Origin: Globisporangium splendens
Lineage: Eukaryota > Oomycota > Peronosporomycetes > Pythiales > Pythiaceae
Assembly (NCBI GenBank): GCA_006386115.1
Contig: VFIW01000084.1
Span: forward strand, 101,490-165,489
Length of the DNA: 64,000 bases
Direction: 5' to 3'
Position numbers and translations under genes: made by a program. Positions 18,856-30,098 of the stretch are shown piece by piece. The number at the start of each line of letters is the position of its first letter. The stretch's first letter is position 1. A model generated the notes under the pieces. The model was given only the letters and a program-made list of their open reading frames with translations, made no database searches and was not told the DNA's origin.

Positions 18856-21433
18856 AGAAAGAATACTTTTAAATGCGGTGGGAGGCTTGAATTTCAAAAA
18901 GGTCGTTTGAGACCATGACGAGGTTTGATTTTTGTGTCGAGTGTCGTTGACGCCGAAACCGTATTTTGAAGCATCCTCGATCAGAGCCGATACAATACTA
19001 TTAGAGGTATTATATTCTAACTTCAAGGTTGGAAAACGAATAGATAAAAGTAAAGCATCTGACACAGTCAAAATGACATTGGGAGGCGCTATTGTATGCT
19101 ATCGATGGATTCAGGCAGAGTGTGCATCTAGTTTGTTTTTCAAAATCCAGTTGCAAATAGAAAGAAAAGTCCAGAAATATGCTAGCCAAGAATATGCATG
19201 AATAGAGGCTCTACTGTATCATCCGTCGGGTCACTTGTGCCTCGCATCGATCTTCAAGAACTAAGTTTGGCAATTGAAACCACGTCACCTCCGTCATATG
19301 TGATCTGTTGGCCATAGAGGGCTGCTGCTTTTCGCAAGTGTAAAGGGATATGCCCTTTTTGACCCGGTTGTTTTTGGTTTTCGATCACAGTACCGCTCTC
19401 TATGACTTGGTTGAACTTGACCGCGCTAGTGCAACTGGAAAGTACATTGATGGACGCATTACAACGTCAGCGCATGCTATCACAATGCCACCATTTGCAA
19501 AATTCATTTCAAATCATTTATTTGCCTTTATCGGCAGACCGGTTGTCAACATCAGCTGCGTCATCCGTGATGCGAGACACAATCTGGCAATGCTGGCATT
19601 TTTTAGAGATTTTTACTACAGCATTGACATCAAGATGTGAGAATGAACTTCTGCTTGTCCAAATGCTCGAATGTTGCACTGCACTTCTGCACGTGGAGTG
19701 GCATGACTTGCCGAAGTTCAATTCGTACTATCGCTGTTTTGCCATGTCAAATATCTGCTGGTCGCAGTGTCTTTTGGAGTGTCGATGTCATGCCTGATCA
19801 TGCCATTCAAACTACTGTTTATATTTCATTTCAATTCCAGGTGCATTGAGTCGCGATGCACTCAAGTGCCCCTATGAATCTGCCATTTGTTGATGTGCAA
19901 TTAGAATTGACATGAACTCTCATGTCGTCAAGCATTGCAAAAGAAAGGTGATTTTTGTTTCACCCTCGTTTTTGTACTGATGAAGGAGAGCAGAGCAAAA
20001 TCCCCGTGCTTTCATTTGCCGAAGCTCTCTCGTGTCATGCACCCAGATACTTCGGTAACCAATGCTGTGATATACAAACCTCATATGCCTTTGCATTTGC
20101 ACTGTAAGGGATGCCCTGCACCCGCTGTATCACACGAAGCGCCACAATTAAGCCTCCTTTTTTTATATTGAAGTATGCTCTGGTACTTTGACAGCGACGC
20201 ATCATAGCGCCGTGTCGGCGCATAAAAACAAGCACCATTTGCATTTGCACAGATAACGTTATAATCCGTCGTTTCCTGTACCAAAGTCCAACTGGCAGGG
20301 TTTGTGTTGCGTCCTCAACGTTTCACGAGAGCTCTGGTAAACAACTGTCCACTCACTCGTTGCACTTGATGTTAGACGATCAAATCCACACAGATGCATT
20401 CTCTTCTCTCTTTTTACAAAAAATAGAAGCGCAAATGGTCGCTACGTGATGGTTCGCCAGTGTCTCTCGAACTGCAACAGCGCACGGGCGTGATTGATTG
20501 TGCTCGCATGTTCGTACCGTGCCGGTGCTTGTAAAACTTCAGTTAATATGGACACCACGACTTAAGTTGCATCTATACTGCACCGCACGGTCGTATGGAA
20601 TCCATACCTCAGAATCCACACTGTGGATCCTGAGGAAGTGCAGAGCACCGCGCCACTGCTCAACCAATCACGATTGCCGTGTGTACATCGAACCCACACC
20701 ACATTACCACGTGGCAAAGCGCCTACAGTACCCAGGATCAACGGTCAGCGGGATCCGCTCTCAATCAACGTCTTTGGTCACTCTATTATACTCACTCCAG
20801 GCCAAAAAGGAAGCAATGCTAGTACACTCTAGTCACTGCACGCATCGCAAATGGACTACAAATTTTACGTATAGACGATTATGCTGGGCGGCGGCGATCA
20901 CACGGTTAAGTGTTGAACGGCATTTTTGCGACCAGCAGGTCTTCATCTGCGAAAGCGACAACTACTGTAGATGCACACGAAATTGAAGATACTCGGTTTA
21001 TCTCGACAGTAGAAAGCTCATTGACCTCGCTTCCTCGTGCCAATCAATGAAATGCTCACGTGTGATACGGTTCGCTGCACACATTTGTTGCAACGTGCTA
21101 TAAATCGTTTTTCGTATGCATCCCACGAACGCAGGTCACTTTGCTGCGAGCAAACACTTTGATTCAAAATGAGAGGTAGACTGCGCAGTGGCGCACTTCT
21201 TCAATCTCTTCCCCGTTTTCTACCCACTTGAAGAATCATGGGCATGTCGTTTCCATGATACCTCAGAAATCACCTAAAGACTGTATCCGCTGACAGCGGA
21301 CACAAAGCAGACGAAGTGCTGTACTATACAGAAAGCCAACGACAGGTCCAATCTGTACAATTTTGGCTCCAGCACAACATCAAGGCTCTTGCCTGCCTCC
21401 GCTTCGATCTCTAAACTATCTGCTCGCGAATCG
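18856..21433. other. Intergenic, no gene seen
   Basis: About 2.6 kb with only short, overlapping ORFs of no recognisable content on either strand. No repeat units or RNA genes are evident by eye. Confidence 0.5.
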
Positions 21434-21450
21434 TCACTTCTGAATTTGCC
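21434..21450 (+). promoter_or_regulatory. Oomycete-type core promoter of transporter 1
   Basis: TCACTTCTGAATTTGCC matches the oomycete initiator (YCAYTYY) followed by its flanking promoter region (a WTTTNC core). It is 131 bases upstream of the ATG. The same pattern occurs before the other transporter copies. Confidence 0.75.
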
Positions 21451-21564
21451 TGTCTCCGAGCAGCTTCTTCAAGCCTCGTATCTTCAACCCGCGACTCTCC
21501 ACCGACAACACCAAGCCACTCACTCACTCACTCCCTACCCATCAAGCCAACGGAAGGAACAACC

Positions 21565-23007
21565 ATGACTACCGATGTCGAAGCCGGTCAGAAGAACTAC
21601 AGCGCCTTCGCGTCTCCGAAGCTCGAAGGTATTCAAGATGGCGATGCCCGACCAAGAGAAGGCGCTTCCGTCGTCCGACTCATGTTGATCGCCATGCCTC
21701 GTCTTGCGATGCAGATGACATGGGCGGCGCAGTGGGCTGCCTTGGGTCCGTACCTCGGCACGATGCTCCCGAACTACGCGGTCCAGTTGACTCAGTTCAT
21801 TGGTCCGATCGTCGGTATCACTGTGGCCCCCATCGTGGGAGTGCTGAGTGACCGCAGCACGAGCAAGTGGGGTCGTCGTCGTCCAATCCTCTTGGTCGCC
21901 GCGATCTTGAGTGTAATCTGCTGGATGCTCATGGGGTACACTCGCCAGATCGGTGAAGCCTTGGGCGACTATGGTACCGGCCAGCCTGGGGAGCCTACGC
22001 ACCGCCCATGGACGACATTGCTCACGGTCATCCTGTACGCGTGGATGGACATTACGGTCAACATTGCGCAAGCTCCAGCCTTCCTCATGATCGCTGATTT
22101 TGCTGGCGAGCGCCAGACTTTGGGCTCGGCTATCGGTCAGGGGTGGTCGCTCGTCGGTGCCCTTCTGGTGGCGTGCTACATCTCTGCATTCGGGCCAGCT
22201 CACAAGAGTCTCCGTTGGTTCTTGGGGATGCTGTCGGTCATCATGTTGGTGACCGTCGCGATCGCGTGCGTCGCCGCCAAGGAAACTCCTTTGAAGAAGG
22301 ATGAGAGCGACAAGACTACCACGTGGCAGCAGATCAAGTCTGTCTTTGTCAACATCTACCAGACCATCATTACGCTCCCCGTATCGCTTGCTGTGTACGC
22401 GGTGATTTTCTTCTTTATCTCGTACGGGTACACCGCGTACAACGGCAACAAGGGACAGTTCTTCGGTCTCGTGGTGTATGATGGAGAAGCCAGCGGAGCC
22501 GACAGCTGTGGCAGCACGTGCACGAAAGCTCAGAATGACTACAACGATGGTGTGAGTCTCGCTGGTGGCAATACCGATATCGTGTACAACATTGTCGGGT
22601 ACCTGTACTCGTGGGCGCTTCCTTTCTTGGTGCGCAAATTTGGCGCCAAGTGGGTTCTTGTGGTCAGCCTCGTCCCTCAGTGCCTGCTGTTGGTTATGGC
22701 GTTCACGAAGGTGGTCGCGATCGACGTCATCATCGTCGTGATCACGTCGGTCTCGCAGACCGTCATGTTCGCGCTCATGGTGCCAGTCATCATCCACGTG
22801 ATGGGTCCGGAGATTGAGGTTGGAGCGTACTTCGGTGCGTTGAACTCAGCACAATGCTTCGGTCAGCTGCTCAACTTCGCGATCGGTTCGGCGCTGGTCG
22901 AGACGTCCATGGGCTACAAGCTGCCAGTGTTCCTCGGCGGTGTCATGACTGTGTTCGGCGTTCTCATCACGATCTTCTTCCTCAAGCTCAAGATGAACGC
23001 GATGTAA
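21565..23007 (+). CDS. MFS sugar transporter, sucrose-transporter/GPH type, copy 1
   Basis: 480 residues, a usual length for the family, intronless. About 12 hydrophobic segments are expected. The signature GRRRP (residues 103-107), preceded by SDRSTSKW in the loop after the second membrane segment, is close to the cation-coupled sucrose transporters of plants. A charged cytosolic loop (about 238-262) separates the halves. An outer loop between segments 7 and 8 carries a Cys pair (C315, C319) that recurs, with changed spacers, in the other copies. The N-terminal tail (DVEAG..ASPK) is also a family hallmark. The substrate is inferred (sucrose, maltose-like or beta-glucoside disaccharides). The convergent partner copy 2 lies 1.5 kb away. 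Confidence 0.9.
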   Translation: MTTDVEAGQKNYSAFASPKLEGIQDGDARPREGASVVRLMLIAMPRLAMQMTWAAQWAALGPYLGTMLPNYAVQLTQFIGPIVGITVAPIVGVLSDRSTSKWGRRRPILLVAAILSVICWMLMGYTRQIGEALGDYGTGQPGEPTHRPWTTLLTVILYAWMDITVNIAQAPAFLMIADFAGERQTLGSAIGQGWSLVGALLVACYISAFGPAHKSLRWFLGMLSVIMLVTVAIACVAAKETPLKKDESDKTTTWQQIKSVFVNIYQTIITLPVSLAVYAVIFFFISYGYTAYNGNKGQFFGLVVYDGEASGADSCGSTCTKAQNDYNDGVSLAGGNTDIVYNIVGYLYSWALPFLVRKFGAKWVLVVSLVPQCLLLVMAFTKVVAIDVIIVVITSVSQTVMFALMVPVIIHVMGPEIEVGAYFGALNSAQCFGQLLNFAIGSALVETSMGYKLPVFLGGVMTVFGVLITIFFLKLKMNAM

Positions 23008-23256
23008 GACAGACAGGTCTACTGTCAGCGATGTAAGGAACCACTGGCCTGCTTCTACATCTTCGTAACGTAATAGCAATTTGTATTTTGTGTTTCTTTG
23101 TCTCGTCTTCTTGGAATTTGTGTGATGATGATGAATTGCGCTTTCGCGCGACGGTCTACACTCGGGGGAGCCACCCCATTGACTAATATTTGTACGTATC
23201 TCTGGAGCGACTGGGTCGATCGTAGACGCAACTTGATTGGTCACTGGGACGTCTTC

Positions 23257-24291
23257 GCTCAGTGCAACGTTCGTATGCGTCAAACCGGCTGACCCGCGTG
23301 CTATTGGCCAAGCTCGAAGCTCCATGTTTGAATAACCCAAACTGGAATTTGTATAGATTGCTGGAATCGATTTTGCCACTCAATTAATTGGAATGCATTG
23401 CTACATAAATCGAACGTAGAATTGTATACTTAGAATTTAACCACTGCAACGATGGGTTTCATCATATTTGGAGAGACTGAACGCCTGTCCTTCACTCTGA
23501 GAGACCAACAAACGCATGTCTTCTCACGAGCTGATGGGTCACGAGTCAGCTAAATGCAAAATCAATATGACTGGATTTAGGCTGCGGCTTTTGCTGTGTA
23601 CGGCACTTGAATCGAATACCCAACACCATTTGTCTTTCATTTCAACCTCATGATCCATCGGTTAGCACGGTGCTGGTCTCTCTAAATGGGAGACAGACAC
23701 ACGGTTTGAAGATTATGGTTTTAGTAAATATTTGTGCTCTTCGATATTTCTTGCATGCAAGTTATATGCAAAAAATGTTGAAGAGTACAAATACTTGTTA
23801 AAACAGGCACACATAAATTCGGCATTCTGCCCAAGATTTGGCATTCACACCGAATCCTGGGGTCCAAAAACAACTTGATCGCCGTCGACGATTTGGGGGC
23901 ATAGCGACAGTGTTCCAGGTGCAACAGCGGTGGAAAACGATTAGTATCTGCTTCTCTGAGAGAAACACTTTCCAAACATTAGATCGTACTTGAATGGGAT
24001 GACGATATACATATGACAATTTGTATGGTGGCGAAATGGTGCCGAATTTGAGAGCTCAAAATGTGCCAAATCCAACAGGATTACGAAATTCTGGCAGATC
24101 TCGAATGTATTGAATGCCTGCATACACCGTATTAACCTCGACCAAACGTTGAAATATCATTAAGTTACCAATAACATGAGCTGAAGGAATTACTTTCGGA
24201 TCCGAGATTTTACTGTGTCGTTTGAAAATCTTTGGAATGGCAGTTCATTTATCGCCAATCCAACAATAATCAAACATCACAAAGCTCTGTG
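23257..24291. other. Spacer of palindrome 1, no gene
   Basis: About 1.03 kb unlike the arms, AT-rich, without a coding frame. The only structure seen is the hairpin at 23718-23804. Confidence 0.6.
23718..23804. repeat. 87-base imperfect hairpin near the axis of palindrome 1
   Basis: The left half (starting GTTTTAGTAAATATTTGTGC) and the right half (ending GTACAAATACTTGTTAAAAC) are inverted copies of 43 bases around one central base at 23761. About 36 of 43 positions pair by eye. The symmetry axis of the large palindrome is near 23774, only about 13 bases away. Confidence 0.8.
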
Positions 24292-24540
24292 GAAGACGTC
24301 CCAGTGACCAATCAAGTTGCGCCTACGATCGACCCAGTCGCTCCAGAGATACGTACAAATATTAGTCAATGGGGTGGCTCCCCCGAGTGTAGACCGTCGC
24401 GCGAAAGCGCAATTCATCATCATCACACAAATTCCAAGAAGACGAGACAAAGAAACACAAAATACAAATTGCTATTACGTTACGAAGATGTAGAAGCAGG
24501 CCAGTGGTTCCTTACATCGCTGACAGTAGACCTGTCTGTC

Positions 24541-25983
24541 TTACATCGCGTTCATCTTGAGCTTGAGGAAGAAGATCGTGATGAGAACGCCGAACACAGT
24601 CATGATACCGCCGAGGAACACTGGCAGCTTGTAGCCCATGGACGTCTCGACCAGCGCCGAACCGATCGCGAAGTTGAGCAGCTGACCGAAGCATTGTGCC
24701 GAGTTCAATACACCGAAGTACGCTCCAACCTCAATCTCCGGACCCATCACGTGGATGATGACTGGCACCATGAGCGCGAACATGACGGTCTGCGAGACCG
24801 ACGTGATCACGACGATGATGACGTCGATCGCGACCACCTTCGTGAACGCCATGACCAACAGCAGGCACTGAGGGAGTAAGCTCACCGAAATAACCGGCTT
24901 GGCGCCAAACTTACGCACCAAGAAAGGGAGCACCCACGAGTACAGGTACCCGACAATGTTGTACACGATATCGGTATTGCCACCAGCGAGACTCACACCA
25001 TCGTTGTAGTCGTTCTGAGCATTCGTGCACGTGCTGCCACAGCTGTCAGCTCCGCTGGCTTCTCCATCATACACCACGAGACCGAAGAACTGTCCCTTGT
25101 TGCCGTTGTACGCGGTGTACCCATAGCCGATGAAGAAAAAGATCACGCTAAACACAGCCAGAGATGCGGGGAGCGTAATGACGGCGCGATAGATGTTGAT
25201 GAACACGGACTTCACTTGTTGCCACGCGGTGCTCTTGTCGTTCTCATCCTTCTTCATTGGAGTTTCCTTGGCAGCGACGCACGCGATCGCGACGGTCACC
25301 AACATGATGACCGACAGCATCCCCAAGAACCAACGAAGACTCTTGTGAGCTGGTCCGAATGCAGAGATGTAGCACGCCACCAGAAGGGAACCGACGAGCG
25401 ACCACCCCTGACCGATAGCCGAGCCCAAAGTCTGACGCTCGCCAGCAAAGTCAGCGATCATGAGGTACGCTGGAGCTTGCGCAATGTTGACCGTAATGTC
25501 CATCCACGCGTACAGGATGACCGTGAGCAATGTCGTCCATGGGCGGTGCGTAGGCTCCCCAGGCTGTCCAGTACCGTAGTCGCCCAAGGCCTCACCGATC
25601 TGGCGAGTGTACCCCATGATCTGCCAACAAATCACACTCAAGATCGCGGCGACCAAGAGGATTGGACGACGACGACCCCACTTGCTCGTGCTGCGGTCAC
25701 TCAGCACTCCCACGATGGGGGCCACAGTGATACCGACGATCGGACCAATGAACTGAGTCAACTGGACCGCGTAGTTCGGGAGCATCGTGCCGAGGTACGG
25801 ACCCAAGGCAGCCCACTGCGCCGCCCATGTCATCTGCATCGCAAGACGAGGCATGGCGATCAACATGAGTCGGGCGACGGAAGCGCCTTCTTTTGGTCGG
25901 GCATCGCCATCTTGAATACCTTCGAGCTTCGGAGACGCGAAGGCGCTGTAGTTCTTCTGACCGGCTTCGACATCGGTAGTCAT
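24541..25983 (-). CDS. MFS sugar transporter, copy 2
   Basis: 480 residues, convergent with copy 1. It keeps the GRRRP loop motif and the CGSTC outer-loop cysteines. Nearly all differences from copy 1 fall in three places: residues 121-122, the central cytosolic loop with the next membrane segment (about 242-285), and a patch around 362-369 (KPVISVSLLPQ here, KWVLVVSLVPQ in copy 1). The ends of the protein and the flanking DNA are nearly identical. The start is fixed by the shared N-terminal MTTDVEAG and by a promoter 127 bases upstream. Confidence 0.9.
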   Translation of the reverse strand: MTTDVEAGQKNYSAFASPKLEGIQDGDARPKEGASVARLMLIAMPRLAMQMTWAAQWAALGPYLGTMLPNYAVQLTQFIGPIVGITVAPIVGVLSDRSTSKWGRRRPILLVAAILSVICWQIMGYTRQIGEALGDYGTGQPGEPTHRPWTTLLTVILYAWMDITVNIAQAPAYLMIADFAGERQTLGSAIGQGWSLVGSLLVACYISAFGPAHKSLRWFLGMLSVIMLVTVAIACVAAKETPMKKDENDKSTAWQQVKSVFINIYRAVITLPASLAVFSVIFFFIGYGYTAYNGNKGQFFGLVVYDGEASGADSCGSTCTNAQNDYNDGVSLAGGNTDIVYNIVGYLYSWVLPFLVRKFGAKPVISVSLLPQCLLLVMAFTKVVAIDVIIVVITSVSQTVMFALMVPVIIHVMGPEIEVGAYFGVLNSAQCFGQLLNFAIGSALVETSMGYKLPVFLGGIMTVFGVLITIFFLKLKMNAM

Positions 25984-26093
25984 GGTTGTTCCTTCCGTTG
26001 GCTTGATGGGTAGGGAGTGAGTGAGTGGCTTGGTGTCGTCGGTGGAGAGTCGCGGGCTGAAGATACGAGGCTTGAAGAAGCTGCTCGGAGATA

Positions 26094-26110
26094 GGCAAAT
26101 TCAGAAGTGA
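26094..26110 (-). promoter_or_regulatory. Core promoter of transporter 2
   Basis: On the minus strand TCACTTCTGAATTTGCC, identical to that of copy 1. It marks the very end of the palindrome arm. Confidence 0.75.
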
Positions 26111-28580
26111 GGGCTCTAGAAACTATGGTTTTGTTTTCTTATATTTTCAGATGGCACGACCGTGTGGGGTGCCGTGGTCCTGAACAACTGATCCTTGAGC
26201 CAGATCTGTTGGCCAGGTGGTCACGTTGAGGGCCGCCTGCCGTGTGTCGTTGTTGAGTCCACAGACGCTTTATTTGTTGCATCACAAATGCCTGCTGTAC
26301 CGTACTTTTGAAGTGGCACCAATTTGCACGTGAACAGAGAAAACTGAGGTATCAGAGTCACGAGCCCATCTGCAATTTGAGGCGCTCTTCACGTTCTTCA
26401 AGTGGCCAGAAAACGGCCGTAAACAGCTGTCATTGACCCAGACATGCGTGGGATCGCTCTGTAAAATGCCTCTGTAGAGTGACTAACAAGTGCAATTGCG
26501 CTCAGTCCGTAATGTTTAGAATTGAGTCAGCGATCAATCACTTTCCTCTTTATCATGTATGGGTCTCATTTCTTTCATCAATGTGCTTCGACTATCCGAA
26601 ACCAATTCTTGGTGTCACACAAAGCGCGTCTCTTTTGCATCTTGTGTTTGAATTTCGACGAATTTAAAGACGAGCTGAGATCGCTGTGAATGCATGGCAA
26701 TGTGAGTGTCCAAACAGGTTGTGTGGTCCTATACACTGCTATCGGCTTGCTTGGGTTGTTGTTACTCCCCCAGGCTCTGGACACGCAAGCCCACATCCTT
26801 GGGGGCATGACCAAGGGTGAATCCAAAAGCGCAGCACCTCATACTCGGGTTAAAGTCGGATAGTAGCACCGTATATTTTGTCGATCTCCTGAAAAGTACA
26901 ACGCGACTTGGAACGCTTGTTTACCCTCGCGCGCCCATCCTTTCCAACCTGCTAAATTGCAGAAGTGGATACAATAGCCTCGCTATACCTGGCCTCCCCA
27001 ATATATGTGAAGCTTGCTTTCTATGCAGAAATTGCTCTTGTTTACACCAGACAACGGCATGAGCGACGCAGCTCTGGTGAGCAACTCAAACTTCAGCTTT
27101 GCTTGTCTGTTGTTGATCCTCCTACGCGGCACCGCGCAGTGCGGACTCGGTTGTGCGTCATCGATAGAGCCACTTGGTCACCAATATTGAACTAGTGCAT
27201 TGATAGACGATCATACACCGAGCCACATTAATGGCTCACGGTACTCGCGTCACTAACATTTTTGATTTTGGCGCGATTACCATAAGCAAAGAAAAGGCAC
27301 GGCATGCGCGGTAGCGCGCCCGTCAGGTCATCAGCGCGGCTGGCGATTGTGATTGAAACTTAGACCAAGGCTGGTTTGAAGATGAGTTTACTGCACGCAT
27401 GTGGCTTAATTTCGAGCATATTCGCATGCTGTCCCAGTATGTACACTTGATTCTTTCCCCTAGTTCATTCTGGCGAGCACAGCACTTCTTACGAAACCTT
27501 CATCTCTTCAAGAAGCCTCAGGCGGCGATTCCGTCCACTCATGACGAGTATGCGCAACATGGCGCACCGGAAGGCACCAAGGCGATAATTTCGTACAGTA
27601 TGAAGGCGCCTGCGCCTGTGCTGCACACTGACAATCATCATTGGGGACCGATGGAATTCTGATAGAGGATACCACGCTCAATACCCGCTTTGGTCAAAAT
27701 GCGTTCTTTTTCTGCCAACATGAAGTTGAACTTCAGACCTAAAGTACTACTCAATAATAGAACCGCCAAATATGGGTTGTTTGACGCAACATTCTGTAGG
27801 CGGAGCCGATATGCAGAATTGCATCGGATCCGTCCCAGTTTTCAGCGTTTTTCTGAAGTGCCGACAGACAGAATGCTCCAACCACCTAACTCTCTCCATT
27901 TCCTGAAGGCTACTGTAGTCGAACATGATATATCTGTATCCACTTTAGCCTCGACGCCACCCACTATTCAACAGCTAAAAGGATTTGCGAAGGCGACATA
28001 CTGTGTCGCCTTCAGGCAAGCATCGCATCACGGTGTCGTTGAAGAAACGTAGCTCAAATAACTCGCTGTAGTGAGAACATCCATGTACAGTAGCGTTCGC
28101 TCCCTTCATCCGAGATGGAGGGTGAAGAAAGAGCACGGTCATCCAATCCTGGAGCATCAAGAAATCACGTGCCTTCGCGTGTTCTGAGCAACCGGAATGC
28201 CATGAATACGCTCCAGGTCTTGCAAAATGTGTACACTGTACTGTAGCGACGAGCTTCCGCTCGGATTTGCTTTCCCAACTTCAAGGTTCCTGCGGACAGC
28301 TTCGCGGGCAATCAGCCGAACTCTTGATTGTGGCAAGGCGGTCAACTCTCCAGCTGGTTTTGCATCCGTTGCCCACACGCTGACAAGCGGGCGTGGCCAA
28401 ACTTCAACCCTAAATTTGCTTTTGTCCCTCTCGACGGTCGAGTCGACCCAACTGAACTCTGGAGACAAGACAGAGCGTGTCCAATTTCGCAAAGAGCATC
28501 CATGTGACTGCTGGCGAGCCGGTACTTTTTGCACCCGCGCTGCGATCTTCCGAGAGCTCACCTGTGACGAAGGATCCGTG
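26111..28580. other. Intergenic, no gene seen
   Basis: About 2.5 kb. Several ORFs of 60-120 codons exist, but none has recognisable domains or the codon pattern of the neighbours. No transporter remnant is visible. Confidence 0.5.
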
Positions 28581-28600
28581 TCATTTCACGCTCCATTCCT
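28581..28600 (+). promoter_or_regulatory. Possible core promoter of the GH1 gene
   Basis: TCATTTCACGCTCCATTCCT contains an initiator-like TCATTT and a downstream ATTCC. It lies 84 bases before the ATG. The match is weaker than for the transporters. Confidence 0.4.
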
Positions 28601-28664
28601 GCTTTTGCATAAGTGGCGACACACCAGACGCAATCCTCCACTGCCTCGATATCAAATCGTGAAG

Positions 28665-30098
28665 ATGGCTCGCGAAATTCTCTTCCCCGATGGCTTCGTC
28701 TGGGGCGCATCCACGGCCGCGTACCAAATCGAAGGCGCAACGAATGAAGGCGGACGTGGCGATTGCATGTGGGACGCGTTCTCGCGCACTCCAGGCAAGA
28801 CCGTGAACGGCGAGACCGGCGCTGTCGCGATCGACCACTACCACCGGTACAAGGAAGACATCCAGCTCATGAAGAACATGGGACTCAAGCACTACCGCAT
28901 GTCGATCTCGTGGCCACGCATCCTGCCTGCGGGCGTCGGCAAGGTCAACGAGGAAGGCGTCGACTTTTACAACCGCTTGATCGACGAATTGCTGGCGAAC
29001 GGCATTGAGCCGCTTGTGACGTTGTACCACTGGGACCTACCGCTTGCGCTCGTTACCGAGTTTGACGGTTGGCTCGGTGGCAAGTACATTCACGACGCGT
29101 TCGCCAACTACTCGCGCATTTGCTTTGAGCGCTTTGGCGACCGCGTCAAGACGTGGTTGACGATCAACGAGCCATGGATCTGTGCGTTCCTGGGCTTCGG
29201 CATCGGCGTGCTCGCGCCTGGTCGCAAGCACAATCCGCACACGGAGCCGTACATCGTGTCGCACAACCTCTTGCTCGCGCATGCGCGTGCCGTTGAAATC
29301 TACCGTAACGAGTTTAAAGAGAAGCAAGGCGGCAAGATCGGCATCACGTACAGCTGCGACTGGCGCGAACCTGCTCCAACCGATGACCCAGAGAAGGCCA
29401 AACAAAATGCTGAAGCTTCGCAGCGTGCACTCGAGTTTGCGCTTGGATGGCACGCCGACCCAGTCTACTTTGGCGACTACCCTCAGAGCATGAAGGATCG
29501 TGTGGGTGACCGCTTGCCAAAGTTCACCGAAGAGGAGAAGAAGTTGCTGAAGGGAAGTTCGGATTTCTTTGGCTTGAACACGTACGGCACACAGTACGTC
29601 GAGCCTTCGGAGGAGTTCCTTGCGGGTCAGCTGCCTCCAAACGATGCGACGGGAGGACACATCGCTGACCAAGGCGTGACGCTGAGCTCCGATCCGTCGT
29701 GGAAGAGAACGGATGTGGGTTGGAATGTCGTGCCCTGGGGTATCGGCAAGCTTCTGTTGTGGATCAACAACCGATACACGCCGCCTGGCGGCATCTACAT
29801 CACGGAGAACGGATGCGCGTGGCCTTCGAACAGCAAGGAAGAAGCCGAGAACGACGATTTCCGTGTTGACTACTACAGAGGGTACATCGAACATGTCCGC
29901 AAAGCGATCACGGAGGGAGCCGACGTGCGCGGGTACTACGCGTGGTCGTTCATTGACAACTACGAGTGGTCGCAGGGCTACTCCAAGCGGTTCGGACTCC
30001 ATTGGGTGAATTACGAGACGCTCGAGCGCCACCCGAAGAAGTCGGCGCTCTGGTATGGCGAGTGCATCCGCAATAACGGATTCACTGTGGAAGCGTAA
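28665..30098 (+). CDS. GH1 beta-glucosidase, cytosolic type
   Basis: 477 residues, typical for glycoside hydrolase family 1, which removes glucose from cellobiose, laminaribiose and aryl beta-glucosides with retention. The N-terminal signature FPDGFVWGASTAAYQIEGA is followed by the acid/base Glu169 in TINEP and the nucleophile Glu381 in ITENG. The C-terminal WSFIDNYEW segment of the aglycone site is present. The ATG at 28665 is chosen because the family signature starts ten residues later. The frame is open upstream to 28227, but that part shows no homology or signal peptide. With no signal peptide the enzyme should act in the cytosol, on imported sugars. It lies inside the transporter array, convergent with dead copy 3. 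Confidence 0.93.
   Translation: MAREILFPDGFVWGASTAAYQIEGATNEGGRGDCMWDAFSRTPGKTVNGETGAVAIDHYHRYKEDIQLMKNMGLKHYRMSISWPRILPAGVGKVNEEGVDFYNRLIDELLANGIEPLVTLYHWDLPLALVTEFDGWLGGKYIHDAFANYSRICFERFGDRVKTWLTINEPWICAFLGFGIGVLAPGRKHNPHTEPYIVSHNLLLAHARAVEIYRNEFKEKQGGKIGITYSCDWREPAPTDDPEKAKQNAEASQRALEFALGWHADPVYFGDYPQSMKDRVGDRLPKFTEEEKKLLKGSSDFFGLNTYGTQYVEPSEEFLAGQLPPNDATGGHIADQGVTLSSDPSWKRTDVGWNVVPWGIGKLLLWINNRYTPPGGIYITENGCAWPSNSKEEAENDDFRVDYYRGYIEHVRKAITEGADVRGYYAWSFIDNYEWSQGYSKRFGLHWVNYETLERHPKKSALWYGECIRNNGFTVEA

Larger units (their letters stand above)
21434..23256 (+). repeat. Palindrome 1, left arm
   Basis: 1,823 bases, repeated in reverse at 24292-26110 (1,819 bases). The arm begins exactly at the core promoter of transporter 1 and ends 249 bases after its stop. 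The four-base length difference is explained by one extra CACT unit near 21520-21533. Boundaries were read by eye from where the two strands stop matching. Confidence 0.9.
24292..26110 (-). repeat. Palindrome 1, right arm
   Basis: Inverted copy of 21434-23256, spanning the promoter, 5' leader, coding region and 3' flank of transporter 2. The untranslated parts are almost identical to the left arm, while the middle of the coding region has diverged. Confidence 0.9.

Noticed and set aside
21535..22797. A 420-codon antisense ORF opposite transporter copy 1, and similar ones opposite other copies (for example 39637-40818 and 55397-56338)
   Set aside because: They follow the strong codon bias of the sense gene, consist mostly of His/Arg/Asp low-complexity protein, lie wholly inside the sense genes and show no domain. 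Unlike the retroelement antisense gene they have no independent extension or better conservation than the sense frame.
28227..28664. A 146-codon N-terminal extension of the GH1 gene
   Set aside because: It lies before the probable transcription start, has no signal peptide and no family homology. The GH1 signature begins right after the ATG at 28665.
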